Assembly (NCBI GenBank): GCA_007844125.1
Contig: CM017556.1
Coordinates: 80,449,564 to 80,513,563, forward strand
Length of the DNA stretch: 64,000 bases
Origin: Sinonovacula constricta
Lineage: Eukaryota; Mollusca; Bivalvia; Cardiida; Solecurtidae
Direction of reading: 5' to 3'
Part shown: positions 44,641-58,560 of the stretch, piece by piece
How the letters are laid out: every line of letters begins with the position of its first letter
How positions within the stretch are numbered: position 1 is the first letter of the stretch
Made by a program: the position numbers and the translations under genes
The notes under the pieces: model-generated
The model's input: only the letters and a program-made list of their open reading frames with translations
Database searches by the model: none
Told to the model about the DNA's origin: nothing

Positions 44641-46260
44641 CAAACCAATGAATAAAACGACTTCTAATCAACTAAACAATACTTCAAGTTTACAAGTGTA
44701 TTTACTCTCAGCACATAGCATTTATGTGATATGAGGTACAGTGATAATATTCAGACACACAATAGAACCGGGCTGTGTTGAAGTAAACAAGTACAATGTT
44801 ACAAATATAAGCAAAAAACAACGACAGTAGTTTGTTACTCGGTTAGTTTTGCAAGGTATGATTTTAACGGTTTTAAGCAAAATATGAAAGAACTTGCTTA
44901 ATTTGTGCAGTCTCTTATAGCCATTCCCACACATTACCGTTTAAAATAATATCGTATTTGGATGACTGGTTTTACTAAATGGATTATTCAGTAATCTTAG
45001 TCTATTAGAATGTGAACAGCGAAACAAATAGTGAAACTCATCTCTTATTTCATCTCCTATACTGACTGGATCAACAAAAATAATGTCATAAAAGTGATCG
45101 TTAATACTAAGCTTAACAGAAAAATAATATAAAACAATGTTATGCAATGCTGGACAATGCAGCTCAATACTTTACATTGGAATAATGTAGAATACTATTT
45201 GACTAAATATGTTGCAGAATAATCAATTACCGTTAAACAATAAATGCGATGCAGTGACATTAAATGCATAAAATAATAAATATCTAACAAAACATGTTGA
45301 AATAAAAACAAACCAAAATAAATCAAATGCCAGAGATTGCCTTTTAAATTTAACGACATACGATATTATTGTCCATGTCGCCCTTAAACTATTATTATAA
45401 TAACTTAAATGATCCGGAAGGTTTTTAAAAAATATCGTTTAAAGACGAACCCGAAAATATCTTATTTCAGTGTGAAACATATATAATTGATCGACGTGTT
45501 AAAGCACTTCCAAAATTCAAAATAAAAACATAAATATTAAAACACACACATTAAAAGCAGGTTCACTCAAATGAACACAAATAATTAACTACATTGAAAC
45601 ATCTTACGTATGTAGGCTGACACACAGGTAAAATGATACACAGATTTAAAGTAAACTTTCCAAAACTTGATTTACTTTCCATTCAAACTCGATTTCGAAA
45701 TTCCGACGCTATCCGAAAATAGCATTTTGTGAAGGGTTTCCTAACCGTAATTGTATCAATTAAAAAATAAAACATGGCTGACGTGATTCATGAAAGAAAC
45801 GAGAGTGTACACATCTTATCCAGGTGTCCACAAATGAAAAACAAAAACAAATCGTGAGTACAGCTTTAGTCACTACTAATTTTACTTCAAATGTACCCGT
45901 TTTGCGATATGACCTGCTCCCTTTCCATATACTTTCAGCAAAGTAGTAAGATACTCATTGGTTGTCAGTTCTCGTACTAATTTAAATTTTAAATTTTAAA
46001 AGTAATTATGATACAGTGTGTACATCAACTGACACGAGTACACTGGTAGATCGTTACGGCACAGGGCGACACATATTAAGATATATTTGGATAAAACATA
46101 TTGTGTGTACCAGACCCCAGAGGTCATACTTATATGCTAAAAGAAGGGACACTTCGTCTTTCTATGATTTTCCATGAAATTTGAGTGCCTGTGAAAAATG
46201 AAAAAAGCAAACTGAAAGTAAGATTATGAAAATATTTTAATGCTCAACATAGTGATTTCA
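44641..46260. other. AT-rich spacer, no supported feature
   Basis: Frames at 44722-44934 and 44941-45147 (minus) are unrecognised. Confidence 0.45.
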
Positions 46261-46263
46261 TGT

Positions 46264-46302
46264 CGAGTGACCGAGTGACCTAGTAACCTAGTTACCTAGG
46301 CC
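46264..46302. repeat. Short 9-bp tandem repeat
   Basis: GAGTGACCGAGTGACCTAGT + AACCTAGTTACCTAG: about four units of a GTGACCTAG-like 9-mer. Confidence 0.8.
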
Positions 46303-46815
46303 TTTTCAATCCATTACAGCACCCACTGACAACGTCATACAATTCCTTTTTACTGCCCTAATTTAAGTTACAGTTAACTAGGTTATTTCTTTAACACAAA
46401 ATATTAATTGCAACATTTGTATGAATTTGTAAATTAAGTTTTGTTAAGGTTTATTAATTATATAGCGCTTCTTTCTTTTTTGTCTTGTTCATTAGCCATG
46501 TTAGACTGGGCTAAGAAGTGTAACACATTCCTTCTTTCACCCATTTATATGTTTCGCAACGTCACTGTTAAAGTTATTTTTGTTATATTTACAAAACATC
46601 AATGAATAATAAATGATTTTTATTGTGAAACAGAACACATAATATGCTGCATTATTGATATTCAGTTTTCAGGAGTGATTTAAAATATTTACTATGAATA
46701 TGCAAGTATTTATAATGTTGGTAAGGTGGCATTTTGTTTCTTTAATAAATGATTGACAATAGGTTAATCAGAAAAGGTCCCATCAAAATTTCCCACAGAT
46801 ATTTAAATTTTATCT
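46303..46815. other. Spacer, nothing seen
   Basis: No frame or repeat recognised. Confidence 0.5.
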
Positions 46816-46820
46816 ACCTA

Positions 46821-46973
46821 TAGACAAAGGCAAACAGGGAAAATGTAAATGTGACAAAAACACAGAGAAATAACGCACAAAAGAAAAAAAACATCGGTTA
46901 CCGCCTTGGAACGGTCAGTCGGCAAACGGACCGACTGGGAGCACTCCAACCTCGCACTTCCTGAAGGTTTTTC
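46821..46973 (+). repeat. Dispersed repeat, family B copy 4 (good copy)
   Basis: TAGACAAAGGCAAACAGGGA, AAATGTAAATGTGACAAAAA + CACAGAGA, CATCGGTTACCGCCTTGGAA + CGGTCAGTCGGCAAACGGAC, CTCGCACTTCCTGAAGG. Aligned end to end with 48921-49085. Confidence 0.8.
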
Positions 46974-47325
46974 AATCAAACAAACAGTGTAAATAAAAAT
47001 ATCCTGTCAAAGTGAAACAACTAACAGTAAGCACCTGAATCGGGAGTTAAAACAGATACAATGAACTTATATACATACAAAATATCTAGTTATAAAACAA
47101 ACTATCAACATATATACAGTATATACAGCAGATGAAAGCCTCGGCAACCTAGAAATTCCAAATGAAACAGTAGTTTGAATAAAACAGCTCAAGCGCTGAC
47201 ATCTAAAAGGAACAATTTAATATTGAATTTTGTTCTTTTTCTAACTGTGTTGATGACATTGGTATACAATGAAGTTTTATTCTGTAAAGCCAGCTTTACG
47301 ATATCCGTCTAGTATATAAACATAC
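46974..47325. other. Spacer, nothing seen
   Basis: Contains ATATATACAGTATATACAGC near 47110, a short imperfect repeat. Confidence 0.5.
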
Positions 47326-47332
47326 GGAGAAG

Positions 47333-47456
47333 GCATTATTCTGGATGAAGAATACTTCGATAAATAATCCCAGATAATATTAACAAGACGCGCATGATCT
47401 TTCCCAGACAGATGAACATTCCTTAGAAATAAGAGTCATGCTGAGCGAGTTTCGGG
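47333..47456. repeat. Dispersed repeat, family G copy
   Basis: CATTATTCTGGATGAAGAAT, GATAAATAATCCCAGATAAT + ATTAACAAGACGCGCATGA, GAACATTCCTTAGAAATAAG + AGTCATGCTGAGCGAGTTT; partner of 37250-37365 and 40684-40785. Confidence 0.5.
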
Positions 47457-48030
47457 CATTGGCCTCTTTCATACCAATCTACATTTTTTCAGTTATTAGA
47501 TATTTCTTAAACTCTCCTTTTAACATACGCTTTTTTTTAATCTCTCTTTTAACGTATCATCTATGGATAATTGAACTTTTGTGCTATTTTAAACGTATTT
47601 ATTGATCTTTTTCCGGCTTTGTTGATTTTGAATAGCCATTTGACTTATGTTTCTTTGTTTATGATTTTACTTTATTTCTTTATGTGTTTTTGTGCTGACG
47701 AAAACATAAAACAAAACAAAACTTTTATAAATAGAAATAAAGTTTAAAAGACACACTTAATTACGCCTAAGCACTTCACTGAAAATAAATAGAGAACAAT
47801 CGGTTTGATTCAGTTTATGGAGGTATCAAGCATTCAGACAAGTGCCCTGCTGTTGGAATACATTTCATTCTAATTATTCTCAGTGACTTTTTGTTGTTTA
47901 TTAAGTGAAGTAATGCTGTTTGTGCAGCTGTTACTGAATATTTACAAATGGATTAGATTAATTAGGGAATACGTACTGAGCTTTTATTTTGCGACATACT
48001 TTTTGGAGACCAAATTCCAGCATACCTTGT
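47457..48030. other. AT-rich spacer, nothing supported
   Basis: No recognised frame; the frame at 47883-48146 runs into the G tract. Confidence 0.5.
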
Positions 48031-48034
48031 GTGT

Positions 48035-48079
48035 GGGGGGGGGGGGGGAGGGGGGGGAGGGGGGGGGGGGGGGAGGGGG
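48035..48079. repeat. Poly-G tract with sparse A interruptions
   Basis: About 45 bases, all G apart from three single A. Strong potential for G-quadruplex formation on the plus strand, and a likely site of assembly or length error. Confidence 0.9.
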
Positions 48080-48919
<840 letters not shown>

Positions 48920-48920
48920 G

Positions 48921-49085
48921 TTAACTGTCTCTAGACAAAGGCAGTCAGGGTAAATGTAAATGTGGCAAAAACACAGAGACGAGACATAACACACACAACG
49001 AAAAACCAGCAGCTACCGCCTTGGAAAAGTCCCTTGGTAAATGAACCGACTGGGGAGCTTAAACCTGGTTTACGGGGTGCTCTTT
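48921..49085 (+). repeat. Dispersed repeat, family B copy 5 (good copy)
   Basis: TCTAGACAAAGGCAGTCAGG, GTAAATGTAAATGTGGCAAA + AACACAGAGACGAGACA, CAGCTACCGCCTTGGAAAAG, GTAAATGAACCGACTGGGGA + GCTTAAACCTGGTTTACGGGG. Begins within about 15 bp of the TA array. Confidence 0.8.
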
Positions 49086-50225
49086 TTATAAACCAACCGA
49101 AGTTAGACAAATATTTGACATAAGATAAAGATTAAATCAATAGTACATCAATTTTCCTTTTATCATGTTTTATCCAAGCAATTAATGGGACGTATGCTTT
49201 CTGATAAGATTTCATAAAGTTTGAATTCTGCCTATGTCTGACACCTGGCATCACGTATTCACTACATTTCACATTGTTGTCATATCTGTAACATTTGTTT
49301 TGAAAAGCAGTGGTATTTGCCAAAAAATCCACGTAGAAAAAATGTGTACTTTTTTGTTCGTTTCTTTCCTTCAATTAGTAAGTTCGAAGGTGAAACTAAG
49401 TAATCACAGTATATCAGCTTACCTTGATTTCGGCGGGGCGAATGTGATTTCCAAGGTACATACGACTGATATTACATCTAACATGTGTATATTTTCATTC
49501 GCAACGTTAAATTAACAAAATTAGCATAATTTAGTTAAACATTGTAATATGTAAAATCGATTTATGGCAGTAAAATACAATTGAACGCACATAAAATGTT
49601 GACATACATAGAACCTATTCAAAATTATTATGATTTTAAACACCGAAAAAGTAAATTCGAACATTATCCGGCGTTCGTAGTACTTACTTTGCAATAACTG
49701 GGCTCGTTATATAGCCTGGTGGCTATATTCAAAAAGAGACGTATATCGGTCAAAACAACAGGTCAAACCTTGTAATTTTTCTTAATCACTTTGGTAATAA
49801 ATTATTATTTGCTTCAGGAAACACTGACATAAAAAGTCGTAAAACAGCACTTAGTTTCTTAAAATAGTAGATTTCATATTCTGTTCTAATTTCTAAGCGG
49901 AAATGTGTTAATCAGCAGGTGATAAGGAATGGTAATAAATAAGTTGAATAAATTCCTAAAATTATTCTTTCTCAAGCATCCCTTTATTATATCCAAAACA
50001 GCCATTTATAACAGTAAAACTGACAAAGATAGATAATGATTCATACAATATGTTTAACTTAATTTGTAAAAAAGTAACGGCATGAAAAGAAGTATTATTC
50101 GGGTTTATTCATTTAAGGTTTGCTTTCATTGCAAAATTAAACTATCTAGAACTAAATTTAAACATGTGACGATCAATACAGACGTCAAATAAAGGCAAGC
50201 ATACATGTATAATAAAAAAAAAGGG
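49086..50225. other. AT-rich spacer, no supported feature
   Basis: Frames at 49132-49374 (minus) and 49234-49515 (plus) overlap antisense and are unrecognised. Confidence 0.45.
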
Positions 50226-50230
50226 TTGCT

Positions 50231-50450
50231 GACCTGCCGAAATAGCTTAGTTGGTAGAGCGTCGGCTCTCGGATCGGGACGTCGCGTGTTCAAACCCCGG
50301 CGGGTCAAACCAAAGACTTTAAAGTTGGTAGTAGTGGCTTCCCTCCTATTGCTCGAGGCTAAGGGGACAGCTTTACGCCTATTCGGTGTCAGTATAATGA
50401 ATCGGCCGGGTTCAGTCCCTGGGTACCTCATAAGTGCCCCTGTGTTTTAA
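50231..50450 (+). mobile_element. tRNA-derived SINE, second type
   Basis: Head 50231-50306: the terminal 7-mers GACCTGC and GCGGGTC can pair. A box TAGCTTAGTTGGTAGAGC is at 50243-50260 and B box GTGTTCAAACCCC at 50286-50298. The body includes CAAAGACTTTAAAGTTGGTA, GCTTCCCTCC, GGCTAAGGGGACAGCTTTAC and CGGTGTCAGTATAATGAATC + GGCCGGG. I recall a similar body (AAGGGGA...GGTGTCAGTATAATGTGACY) from SINEs widespread in molluscs and other invertebrates; a database comparison is needed. It differs from the main family in head and body. Confidence 0.85.
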
Positions 50451-53400
50451 TGATGGAAATATCGCTGCACAGTAACGGAAAAAATGCCGGCAAATCCAAT
50501 CCCTGATCATTGCTGTTTTGTGTAAAGAAATAAGAATAAATCCTCAAGCGTTGTGCATTGATTTGTTCTTTGGTTTGTTGTGTGTGATGTAGCTCGTAAA
50601 CTGAGTTATGAGGGTTATTTAACAATTAAACATATTTCAACAGGACTCTATTATATTTTAGACCCAAATGCTAAAATAAGCTTATTGCGGTCTAAATCTA
50701 GACCACCTGCTTTTAAATTATCAAATAGCGTTGTTTATTCTACAAATAAAGATCGGCTTGATTTTTCGTGATAATATTCTAGAAATCTATTAAAATCCAT
50801 AGAAGCAATGAGTTAAACTACACTTTAACAAATCAATAATGCATTCAAATAATATATACGAAATAATTAATGCAGTTGATAAAACATAATACCTCTCTAT
50901 CTTATGCCTCCAATATTATTGTTCATTTGTACTACGTTTGTCATGTGATGAGAATGAGTTACAAATATTAAGTCGCACACTTAATTTCTTAATTACTTGA
51001 TAAAATAGATATTTTGAATGGAAAATCAAAGGAAAAATAATATAAAAGTAAGTTTTTGTTGAATAATTGAAGGTTTTAAGTTTGTGTATTTCTTATATAC
51101 TTTTATCAAAGAAACTGCAGGTGTAGTGCATTATGTTCGATCAGGGTTAACATGTTGAATCAGGAAACCCGAGTTTTATATTTATGCAAAGTATGCACTT
51201 AATGCAACAGAATTTGTAGCATAATATGCATTGATTAAAGAAACATTTAGCACAACTTAGAATTTCAGGAAATCAGAATGACCTCAGTGTAAAATGTAAA
51301 AAAAAATTAAAATTTGGCATGGGGTTACGATGAAAACGAACTATGATAATGTAAGCTCTGGTAGCAAACATATGAGCAGATGATCATAAACAAAATTGTA
51401 AGCGAACAAACTTGCGCGAACATATATGCGCATGAAACGAAACACACTCTACATGTTTCATATATCAATGATAATGTAATAATTATCAAACATACATGTA
51501 CCAAATTACATCGCAGCGCATTACATTACATTTTTTTCGTTCATTGTTTTATATTGCCTCAAGTAACACCAAACTGCCTTTGTTTGTTTGTTTTTCTGAA
51601 GGTAATTATTTTCCCATTTCAAACACTAATACGAACTATCATTGGGAGTTCTCATTGTAACCTTTATCAACAGAAGTCCACTATTCCTGACAGCATGTAA
51701 TTATTTAAGTAACTATATAACCTATACAATATATTCAACTCATTATGTAAAAAATCTGTACAATTGTAAGCGTGAATTGTTTTGAATTCTCCTTTTAATT
51801 ATGCACGCATTGCATTGCAAACACACTGTCTTAAATGTACGGTGTATATGGTACACACCTGTTCAACTGAAAAAAAAAAAACAACAGCAACTTTTGTTTT
51901 GCCGTTTGTTGTATGTAACGTATACAATGTTTTAATGAAATCGGTCTGGTACATTATCGGAGGGAGAATGCATTATTCTGGATACAAAGTCTCTGTCATG
52001 AACAGATGGAAACCTTCGAGTCGAGGCAATGAAGACAATGCATTCATAACAACACCTTCTGCTTTTGGATCTGACAGATACAGGCTTGCAATACGCCCAG
52101 AGATATATGAAAAGAGATATAGTTAGCGCCAACAATCATACCAACCACACGTTCACACGTTCAAGCGGTAGAATGGTATATTGTAGATGGGCGAGTGGTC
52201 GGAAATCACTTATTAGGCTTTATCAGTACTATATTAAATACATATTCGTTTTCTTCCGTTTCACATCATGAAGGAGATTTTACAGTTACTAGGTTCTAAA
52301 CCTAACTGGTCACATCCGTTAACAAGTATATGCATGACGAATTTGCCCCAATGTTTTTTTTATTTGGTAAAATAATGAAGTGATTATATCTGTGGGATTG
52401 TGAAAACAACTGATCATACGTTATTTGCACATATGAAATACACATATAAATATGTATTCTCATTATTCATTTAAATAACCGCATTTTGATAAAACTTTAT
52501 TAGAACAAATATACATCCATATACATGTAAAATACAGTCGTATCTGTCAACATGCTAATGCAAACATTGTAACATCTGTTTTATCCAATTGAGCGGGTAT
52601 GTGGCATGCCTGAACATAAATTACTTTGATGCATTTAATTAATTGCGCGATTCAGATAATAGCATATCTTCTAAAATGCCTACAATCCTTTATATATGTT
52701 TTGTATCAGCTCTTGCCGAATTGCTTCGAATCTAGAAATCATTCCGCCATACCACCTGCGACGTTTTTTTTTTTTTTTCAGATACTAAAACCCTTAATTG
52801 AAGTCAATTATACACCTGCATTATGATGAAATGGATGAAAAGCCTTTATACACTCTTATATTGGAATCTATCTTGTAAACAATGTGCCGAAGATAAATCT
52901 GATATGCATCTTTATCACGAAACAAGACTTAAACACGGTAAATATTACTTGTAATGTTGGCAAGCGGCTATAACAGAATAAACTTTTCTCAATTATTATT
53001 TAGACTTCAAATAATGAAAATGTACATTTTTTTCTAGAGATATGTATATGCTGATCCAGCGTTTGCAGTATTCTTTTGTAATAAATGGACTCATTATTTA
53101 GACGGCATAATTTAAAAAGATCTGTATATTGGTAAAACAACGTGTTTAATCCGACAATTTATCCTAAATCAATGACGGATAAAATCATAGTATGCTTCAA
53201 GAAGCTCTGAAATAAATAGTCATAAAACTGCACTTAATTTCTTTTAATAGCAGCAGAAATAATTTCTCTAATTTGAGATGACAATCTTATTAAACTGTAG
53301 ATAGAGAGGTTATTAGGCTAGTTTTATAACTAAATTTCTGAACTGCTGCTTTCTCAAGCGTCATTGCATACCGATAAATAATTTAATACTGTAAATGTTG

Positions 53401-53805
53401 CAAAGGTAAAAAGTTTTATTTAAGAGTAAAGCAAAAAATATAATACATATTTTAATATGTCCATGCAAATTAAATAAAATCATGGCAACAAGTTAATAGC
53501 CTTTCTCTTATTATATGCAGATTTATTGGATATTGGTGCATTAAATGTAATTGAATTTCGTGCTTAAATCAAGACATATGACAAGATGTTATAAGAATTT
53601 TTACCCTTTTCAAAGTACTTATCTATTGCTACAACTAATTTCAGCGGTGGGTAAATTGACAAAGAAACCATTTTTATAACAAGGTTTTATTATGTTTTTA
53701 TTGGCATATTAAAAGGATTATTATCTTTATAATGTTAAGTATTAATTATGTGATAATCCCACACTTATAGAAAAAGAATAAAATTTTTTAGAAGTACATC
53801 TCAGT
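50451..53805. other. Long AT-rich stretch, no supported feature
   Basis: Several 60-115 codon frames (50580-50771, 51380-51700, 51782-52126, 52626-52826 plus; 51932-52135 minus) have no recognisable domains. One poly-T tract lies at about 52766-52780. Confidence 0.45.
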
Positions 53806-53810
53806 GACAC

Positions 53811-53920
53811 AAATATTGTCATTCCGGCGATTCCAGCTACTTTTGTGGATAAGACCACTGACATTAATTTTGTCTGGGTAGAACCACCAGCGCACCACAA
53901 CTTAGATGGAAAACCTTACA
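53811..53920 (-). mobile_element. SINE 3' fragment, main family copy 6
   Basis: The plus strand shows TTCCAGCTACTTTTGTGGAT + AAGACC, GTCTGGGTAGAACCACCAGC and GCACCACA...TAGATGGAAAACCTT, the reverse complement of the body. The tRNA head is lost. Confidence 0.7.
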
Positions 53921-54916
53921 TTTATTTCTTTGACCATTATTAAGTTAAACGTTGCACAAGATATAACTTTGTAACAGCATGTTTAACCGCTATAAATAGT
54001 AAGTCGTATTTGGTTTTGTCAAATATTTCTTAACATTTTAATGTGTTTTGTTAACAAATAGCAAATCCAATACAAAAGATACAAAGCAAGAATGTGTTAT
54101 ATTTGTGGTATATCTTTTTTAATCATCAAAACTTATCTGTGCATATGTCAGCTGAAATAAATATAGAATATTAGTCGATTTACGTATAAGATTGTATTTT
54201 CTTTCAAGAGTGTTCGTAGTAAAAATATTATTTTTATTATTTTTCTATCCCCACGAATGAAATTAAATACGATCAAACACTTAAATCGACAATTTTTCTT
54301 TTTTTTATCTCATGATTTTTTCCTCTAATTAATTAACTTTATTTAAATCAATTGATTTGGACACATCTCAATTTATTAACTATTTACCTCGTTTGGGACA
54401 CAGAGTGAAAATGGTAACCCTATTATTTCAAAGTGGGCTGATTGAAATGATACTGTTTTTCGTTCACTGGTATTTATCAGGTTGTTTTTTTTTTCACACA
54501 AAGAAATGAAATAAAGAACAACATAATCAAACAGAAGCCGTAATAAATTACCGGTTATCATTGAAGAACCTAACACTAAAGATAGCATTCACTGTAAATC
54601 AGTACGTTTTTGACGAATCTTACTTAATTAACCGTCTCCGTCTTTCATGTTGTCCGCTTGATTTTCCATAATGTAGGTTTAAGGTTAACTGCACACATTC
54701 GTAAAACTGATGTGCTACAAGAGACAAATTGCATCAACAGAGATTGTTTCGTTTGCAAATTGAAATAATAAGATCAATGACTTACTTAATCCTCATTGAT
54801 TACCTTAGTCAATCTTTATTGTAGTTAAATGGTGATGTTAATTGGTTATGTCCTAACTTCCGTTTCTATAACCGAATTTTGACATTTTATGATAGAATAA
54901 CACATCCATTAAAAAT
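53921..54916. other. AT-rich spacer, nothing seen
   Basis: The minus frame at 54376-54588 is unrecognised. Confidence 0.5.
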
Positions 54917-55326
54917 TCAAAATATCCAGATATAGCTTTCCTCGATTATGAACCCATATTAATTATAATGCTCAAAACATCCAGATATAGCTTTTCTCAA
55001 TCATAAACCATATCAATTGTATTACAAGATCATTCAGATATAGCTTTCCTCAGTTCTGAACCATAAAAATTGTAATACAAAAACATTCAGATGTAGCTTT
55101 CCTCAGTTCTGAACCATAAAAATTGTAATACAAAAACATTCAGATGTAGCTTTCCTCAGTTCTGAACCATAAAAACTGTAATACAAAAACATTCAGATAC
55201 AGCTTTCCTCAGTTATGAACCATAAAAATTGAAATACAAAACATTCAGATGTAGCTTTCCTCAGTTCTGAACCATAAAAATTGTAATACAAAACATTCAG
55301 ATGTAGCTTTCCTCAAAATTGTAAAT
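54917..55326. repeat. Minisatellite, about 53-bp unit, eight copies
   Basis: Each unit carries TTCAGATGTAGCTTTCCTCA, GTTCTGAACCATAAAAATTG and TAATACAAAAACA. The first two units are most diverged, the middle ones nearly identical, and the last is cut short after CTTTCCTCA. Confidence 0.95.
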
Positions 55327-57000
55327 TAAATTATAAACCGATGCTACATTGTAACAACGTCACACTAAGGTAAATACATTTAAACCATTTCCTATCTATA
55401 ACGAGCTTTTGAGTGTCTAAAACGTGAACATTTACACTTAAATATCAACGAAAATTGTTAATAAAACACGACAAGATCGTCTTGAAAAAAGGAAAATAAG
55501 CTCAGACACCCTTTACAGCTTTCAGTGGCATATACTGTAAAGCGAAAGGATTCTATGATGATTTGATGATGCATCTTTGGCAGAAAATGCATCTTTCCTT
55601 TTTACATTTGTATGTGCTGCTGAGGTCAAACGAGTTCATGATTGCTACAGCATGATCACAAACGCATGAATAAAGTATAGTTTATCCGGGTACTTAATAG
55701 GAAACAGCTTCGCAGTGCAATTTCTTCGAACATAAGAAAAAAATCTGTCGACACATTTTTATCTTGTGATTTAATGTTGTTGTATTTCATAGGAGTACAA
55801 AGTTATCATTTGTATTGTATAAGCATTATGTCTTGTCCTGCTTTCTAGACGATGTATGTTTAAGATATGGGGGCTAACTAAACAGCTCGTTTTTATCGTA
55901 GCTATTAAGTGTCGAGATAAATATTGTTAATCGTACTTTTTATCGCTTGAATGAGGATAAAAAATCCTAAAATATTGTTAATTTTAAATATTTCCTAGTT
56001 TTGTCTTAAAACCCGGTCTGCTTGTCTTTATGATGAATACAATGTTGCTGCTGTTGTTGTCATTACTAGTATTGGTTGGTGAAGATAATATTATATATAG
56101 TTTACTCAAATCTTGGTCAGAATTGTATGTTATTCTTTTTTTATATCTGAACGTTTTCATTTGGCAATATTTTAATAGGCTTAATTTATTTATCTTTGTT
56201 AATTTGTCATGACTCTTAAATCATGTAGCAAATATACACTATAGATATTATAGAATATGATAAATATGGTTCAGAACACAATGTACCTATATAATTAAAG
56301 AGTCTTGCTGAACCAGTTTTAAAGTATGTGTTTATTTATTTTTCCCACTATCTCGCAAATGTGTGTTAATCAGAAAAGAAGATCTAAATAAAAAAAAAAG
56401 AAACATCAAAGTCTTTGTTATTAACTATAGTTAACGTTTTTTAACTCTATTTATTGATTTATTGAGGTACGTAAACCTTATGAGTGATATTTTAAGAGAT
56501 ACTTTTTATTGCATTTTGTATTAAATACGAAATAATTTAACTGTGTGTCAACAAGCATTTCGTGCTATAAAAATCAACTGTTAATCAATTTTCTTTGAGA
56601 TGTTAAATTCTATTATATTGTGGCCTATTGTACGGAAGTCTTGGAGGGAGATCTTTGTTACTTTTATTACTTATTTGTATTACATTTTTGTTATGACTTA
56701 TTTTTTTTCGACACGAAAGTCGTATATACTTCTAGTAAGACTGTACTCATCTATTTGTATGTTCTTCAGTATTTCCCTAACCATTTCCATTTCAATATAT
56801 GATTCATCGTCTTGACAAAACGTATATGTGCATTTGTATCTGAACAGTCCATTGATCTTCTAGCATCTCACCCCACACCCAGATTGCTTATATCATTGGA
56901 AACATTGTTTGTATACTTATCTAAATAACGATTTGACTAGAACGAGATCAGAAACTTACCTGGTCGTTTATCTTTTGCAATGAACATGTATTATCAGCAA
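55327..57000. other. AT-rich stretch, no supported feature
   Basis: Short frames at 56030-56212 and 56600-56815 are hydrophobic but unrecognised. Confidence 0.45.
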
Positions 57001-57004
57001 TAAA

Positions 57005-57240
57005 CGAAAGAGAGGCAATAATTTATTGATAATCCTTGGCAGATCCGCCAATGTAAAGACAACAGTTACTATGAATCCGCACGTACTTGGCTTACCCTTA
57101 CTTAATTAGGTGTCTATGGCTTTGTTGCTTGCCTGATGATATTTTTGTGTTTGAGTTTTATTTGTTATTAACATTATATTAATAGAAAAACACATGATTA
57201 TTAATTAAGTATTACTTTAGTTATTATCACTGTGTGGTTA
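57005..57240. repeat. Dispersed repeat, family H copy 1
   Basis: GGCAGATCCGCCAATGTAAAGA, ACTATGAATCCGCACGTACT, TTACCCTTACTTAATTAGGT + GTCTATGGCTTTG, and GTTTGAGTTTTATTTGTTAT align with 63700-63935. Confidence 0.5.
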
Positions 57241-58120
57241 ACAATTATGTCAGAGACTGGAGTTTCAATTAGGATAACTAGTATACGTATTTTCGACAAA
57301 ACCAAAAAATGACAAACTTCAAAAATATTAAGTATAGGAAGGTTGTCTTGATAAGTTGCAGTGGCGATGAAATTGGCCGTGTTGTCAGGAACCATACAAC
57401 AGATCATCCTAAACAAAAGGATTTTATTTTTGGTGATTTACGATGTAATTATTTTGTTGTTATTTGTCTAACATGTATGCTTGCTATTATGATCGTATTC
57501 TAACCACTTCTGGTGATTACTGTACAACTGAGCTGCCCATATTTATTGTGCTTTACACATATCAACTTGAGCTTGCTATGTATTTACTGAAGGAAAACGG
57601 CTATAAACATGACACATTAACGATTCTTAACGATTGTCTGCTGTGTTAGTTAATTGTTTCATTGCTTATTTATTGTTGATTTATCATGAAGAAATTGTTT
57701 CCAGGTTTAGATAAACATCTCATTGTTATACGATAAACTATGCTACATCATTACTAATTACGACAGACAAAGGAGACTGTACTTTGTCTGTGTCCTAATA
57801 AATGCTCAAATTGTGCAACAGACAGTTATTTTTATGATTAATAAGATATAATAACTAACGCTTGCGTGTTTATTTACTTATACAAATCCAATTATGATAT
57901 CAACGACTGCCGAATAAGTCCAGTATGATTGCATTCTCCGGTTACGTTAATAACTTCCATAAACCACTTTACAACTACCAGCAGCAGAAATGAAACTAGA
58001 TAAGAATATATGACAAAGTCCTGTGAGCATTGCAACATATACCAAACTCCGAAAAGGCCCAGGACAAAGCTATTTAACATGAAAGCCCAGTGTAAAGTAA
58101 GAACAAATTTGTGAGGAGTC
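57241..58120. other. No supported feature
   Basis: The plus frame 57309-57503 contains KVVLISCSGDEIGRVVRNH, which looks protein-like but matches nothing I know; neighbouring frames show nothing. Confidence 0.35.
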
Positions 58121-58125
58121 ATTTA

Positions 58126-58250
58126 ACGAAAACAGCAAACCCGACAGTTACCGCCTGAGAACGGTCAGTCGGTAATATGGGCCTACTTGGGTGCTTAAAC
58201 CGGTTTTACAGAGCTCTAACCTCGCACTACCTGATGGGTTTCTCAAACGC
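58126..58250 (+). repeat. Dispersed repeat, family B copy 6
   Basis: CCGACAGTTACCGCCTGAGA + ACGGTCAGTCGGTAATATGG, CTTAAACCGGTTTTACAGAG, CTAACCTCGCACTACCTGAT + GGGTTTCTC. It joins directly onto the truncated MITE copy A5. Confidence 0.8.
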
Positions 58251-58252
58251 TG

Positions 58253-58560
58253 CACAGTTAGCTAATATCAAATTGAAAACTTAAAAAAATGTGACCACTT
58301 ACTTATGATATCTCATCATCATTCGAGTAATCAACTCTGACGCCGATACCATTTTTAGCAGAAATCGTGCCTATTTCTAGATTTGGATAGAATAAAACAA
58401 TTAAACCGATATTTAGTGTCTAATAATTTAAATAGTGTTATAAACAACATTTATCTTTTTACTAAAGTATGTGTTTATGCAGTAATTATGGCATAATCCC
58501 ATAACAGGAGGTAAGATGTTGTTACATGTATTAGACAAAGACAAACTGTCGGATACCACA
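58253..58560 (-). mobile_element. TTAA-family MITE, copy A5, truncated
   Basis: Reverse orientation. Contains CTGCACAGTTAGCTAATATC, TGTGACCACTTACTTATGAT, CTCTGACGCCGATACCATTT + TTAGC, and the end CAAACTGTCGGATACCACA. The other end is missing where family B begins. The flank beyond the end is TTTGA rather than TTAA. Confidence 0.75.

Noticed and set aside
50231..50306. Functional tRNA gene
   Set aside because: Pairing is incomplete in the T arm, and the sequence continues into a SINE body.
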